Positions 34,355-35,234 of a stretch of 35,234 nt of DNA are shown piece by piece. Positions within the stretch are counted from its first letter, which is position 1. The number at the start of each line of letters is the position of its first letter. Below the pieces are notes generated by a model. That model was not told where the DNA came from and did not search any database. It saw nothing but the letters and a program-made list of their open reading frames with translations. Location: assembly GCA_015057365.1 (NCBI GenBank), contig SVEN01000029.1, forward strand, positions 1 through 35,234, in the 5' to 3' direction. A program made the position numbers and the translations under genes. This DNA is from Lachnospiraceae bacterium. Lineage in GTDB: Bacteria; Bacillota; Clostridia; Lachnospirales; Lachnospiraceae.

Positions 34355-34928
34355 CGCTTCTGCCACCCGACGAGCCCTTGAATTGGCTCGTCAGAGGGTG
34401 GAAATTAAGGAAGTGATAAAAAGCTTGCCTGTGTGCGAAAACTGCAAAAAAGAGAAATATATGGGGCTTGTAGCAAGATGGGCGACGATTGCAACGGGTG
34501 CATTATTATATGCGGTTGTAGTGACTTTGATGGAATTATTTGAGAATGAAGTAGTTATACAGGATGCATGGGAACTGGTGAATGGATTGGAAGTGTTTGT
34601 AATGCGAGTGTATACGGAGTTTGCGGGATTTGAAAATAATACTTTTGGAGAAAATGCAAGAATTGTGTTTTTGATAACAGGCGGGGTAGCACTAATTCTA
34701 TTCAGTATTTGTGGACTTGTAAAAGCAATAAAAAGAGATACGATTAGACGAGTGGTGGCAAAAGAGAGTTCCATTCTTTTGTTATTTCTATTGATTTTAG
34801 CTTATGGTGGTGGATTTATAAAGGAGATTGTTTCATGGAATGTTGTGGTTGTTGTTTGGGCGTTCTATCTGCTATGTTTTCTGGTTAGATGGATTGTTTG
34901 TAAGAAGGAAGATGAAGATTCCCTATGA
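34131..34928 (+). CDS. Coiled-coil membrane protein overlapping the relaxase gene
   Basis: The 265-residue protein has an N-terminal coiled coil (about residues 20-95, LEENENLKQRIL-like heptads) and about four membrane segments (roughly 115-135, 178-198, 213-230 and 235-255), with CENCKK between. A strong AAAGGAG precedes the ATG at 7 nt. Its first 224 nt overlap the relaxase gene in another frame, and both reading frames are open. A membrane-anchored role in transfer or surface exclusion is possible; no family recognised. Confidence 0.72.
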   Translation: MGVLDEIRETQELLTNSYEVPMQQSEVDKLSLLVTTLNEENENLKQRILKVEEVRNKIESENQNLRTELKETEANASATRRALELARQRVEIKEVIKSLPVCENCKKEKYMGLVARWATIATGALLYAVVVTLMELFENEVVIQDAWELVNGLEVFVMRVYTEFAGFENNTFGENARIVFLITGGVALILFSICGLVKAIKRDTIRRVVAKESSILLLFLLILAYGGGFIKEIVSWNVVVVVWAFYLLCFLVRWIVCKKEDEDSL

Positions 34929-34980
34929 TATGACGTGTGGTGGAATAATCAAAGAATTTGGTATCAATTAAATATGGAGA

Positions 34981-35234
34981 GTGCGTATCAGAGAACCCTT
35001 AACAAGCACTATAATCATTGTTGGGTAGGTGTGACGAGCCGCCTCATAAAATCGTCCGGAGTGAGTAGATTTCTTTCGTTGGTAGCTCGCCCCGAAAAGT
35101 GGGTGCGGTAGCGTGAGAGAGCCACTTAAAAAAGACGGCTAGGGAGGAGATTCCATTGTGTAATTGTGCATGATTCCTTGGATGAGTGGAATTGGGAAGA
35201 TTTAATCCATGCATAGTAGTTTTGTAGAAGAACT
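34981..35234 (+). other. Gene-free, structured-looking right edge; possible 5' part of a group II intron
   Basis: No convincing open reading frame exists after 34928. The stretch begins GTGCGTATCAG, which resembles the GUGYG 5' end of bacterial group II introns, and contains G/A-rich segments (GGGTGCGGTAGCGTGAGAG) reminiscent of domain I. The window ends before any intron-encoded protein could be seen, so this is a weak call. Confidence 0.28.

Overview
The window reads as a chromosome segment of a low-to-mid GC Gram-positive anaerobe of the Clostridia, most likely Lachnospiraceae. The clues are AAGGAGG-type ribosome binding sites, frequent extended -10 promoters, a long Bacillus/Clostridium-type SRP RNA, a DUF4179-type anti-sigma factor next to an ECF sigma factor, and Firmicutes versions of MurA, MurG and a DUF4080-type radical SAM protein. 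The assignment rests on sequence character and remembered families, not on a database search.

Layout. 1-5.2 kb (minus strand): a lipid/diacylglycerol kinase, a secreted GH10 xylanase lipoprotein with a CBM9-like tail, and a lipoteichoic-acid-synthase-like membrane sulfatase. 5.3-6.7 kb: a GNAT acetyltransferase overlapping tadA. 6.8-17.7 kb: five tightly packed plus-strand genes that look like a MukBEF/Wadjet-type SMC complex. They are a protein with a Crp-like domain, a JetA/MukF-like kleisin, a MukE-like subunit, a 1464-residue MukB/JetC-like SMC ATPase, and a TPR plus P-loop ATPase. No TOPRIM nuclease (JetD/MksG) is present. 17.7-24.3 kb: a small Ig-like protein, a shikimate-kinase-like protein, murA, an ECF sigma/anti-sigma pair, mtnN (pfs), a TSCPD protein and murG. 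24.3-29.8 kb: a B12-binding radical SAM protein, a lipoprotein, the SRP RNA gene, a membrane protein with an Ada-like zinc tail, a DUF937 protein and a small conserved protein. Two large fold-back elements sharing a core sit at 24.28-24.57 and 27.37-27.68 kb.

From about 29.82 kb to the right edge the sequence becomes visibly AT-richer and carries an integrated mobilizable or conjugative element. It has an excisionase-like HTH protein, a charged coiled-coil protein, a VirD4-type coupling ATPase, a small membrane protein, a hairpin-rich putative oriT, a MobC-like protein, a relaxase, and a membrane coiled-coil protein whose start overlaps the relaxase by 224 nt out of frame. No integrase lies inside the window. 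The last 250 bases have no gene and could be the 5' part of a group II intron, but this is weakly supported.

The most notable system is the 6.8-17.7 kb SMC operon. It lacks the nuclease of classical Wadjet, its SMC has Asn where the Walker B catalytic Glu is expected, and it carries two extra components (Crp-like protein and TPR-ATPase). It sits beside housekeeping genes, so a chromosomal role, a non-cutting defence role, or dependence on a distant nuclease all remain open.
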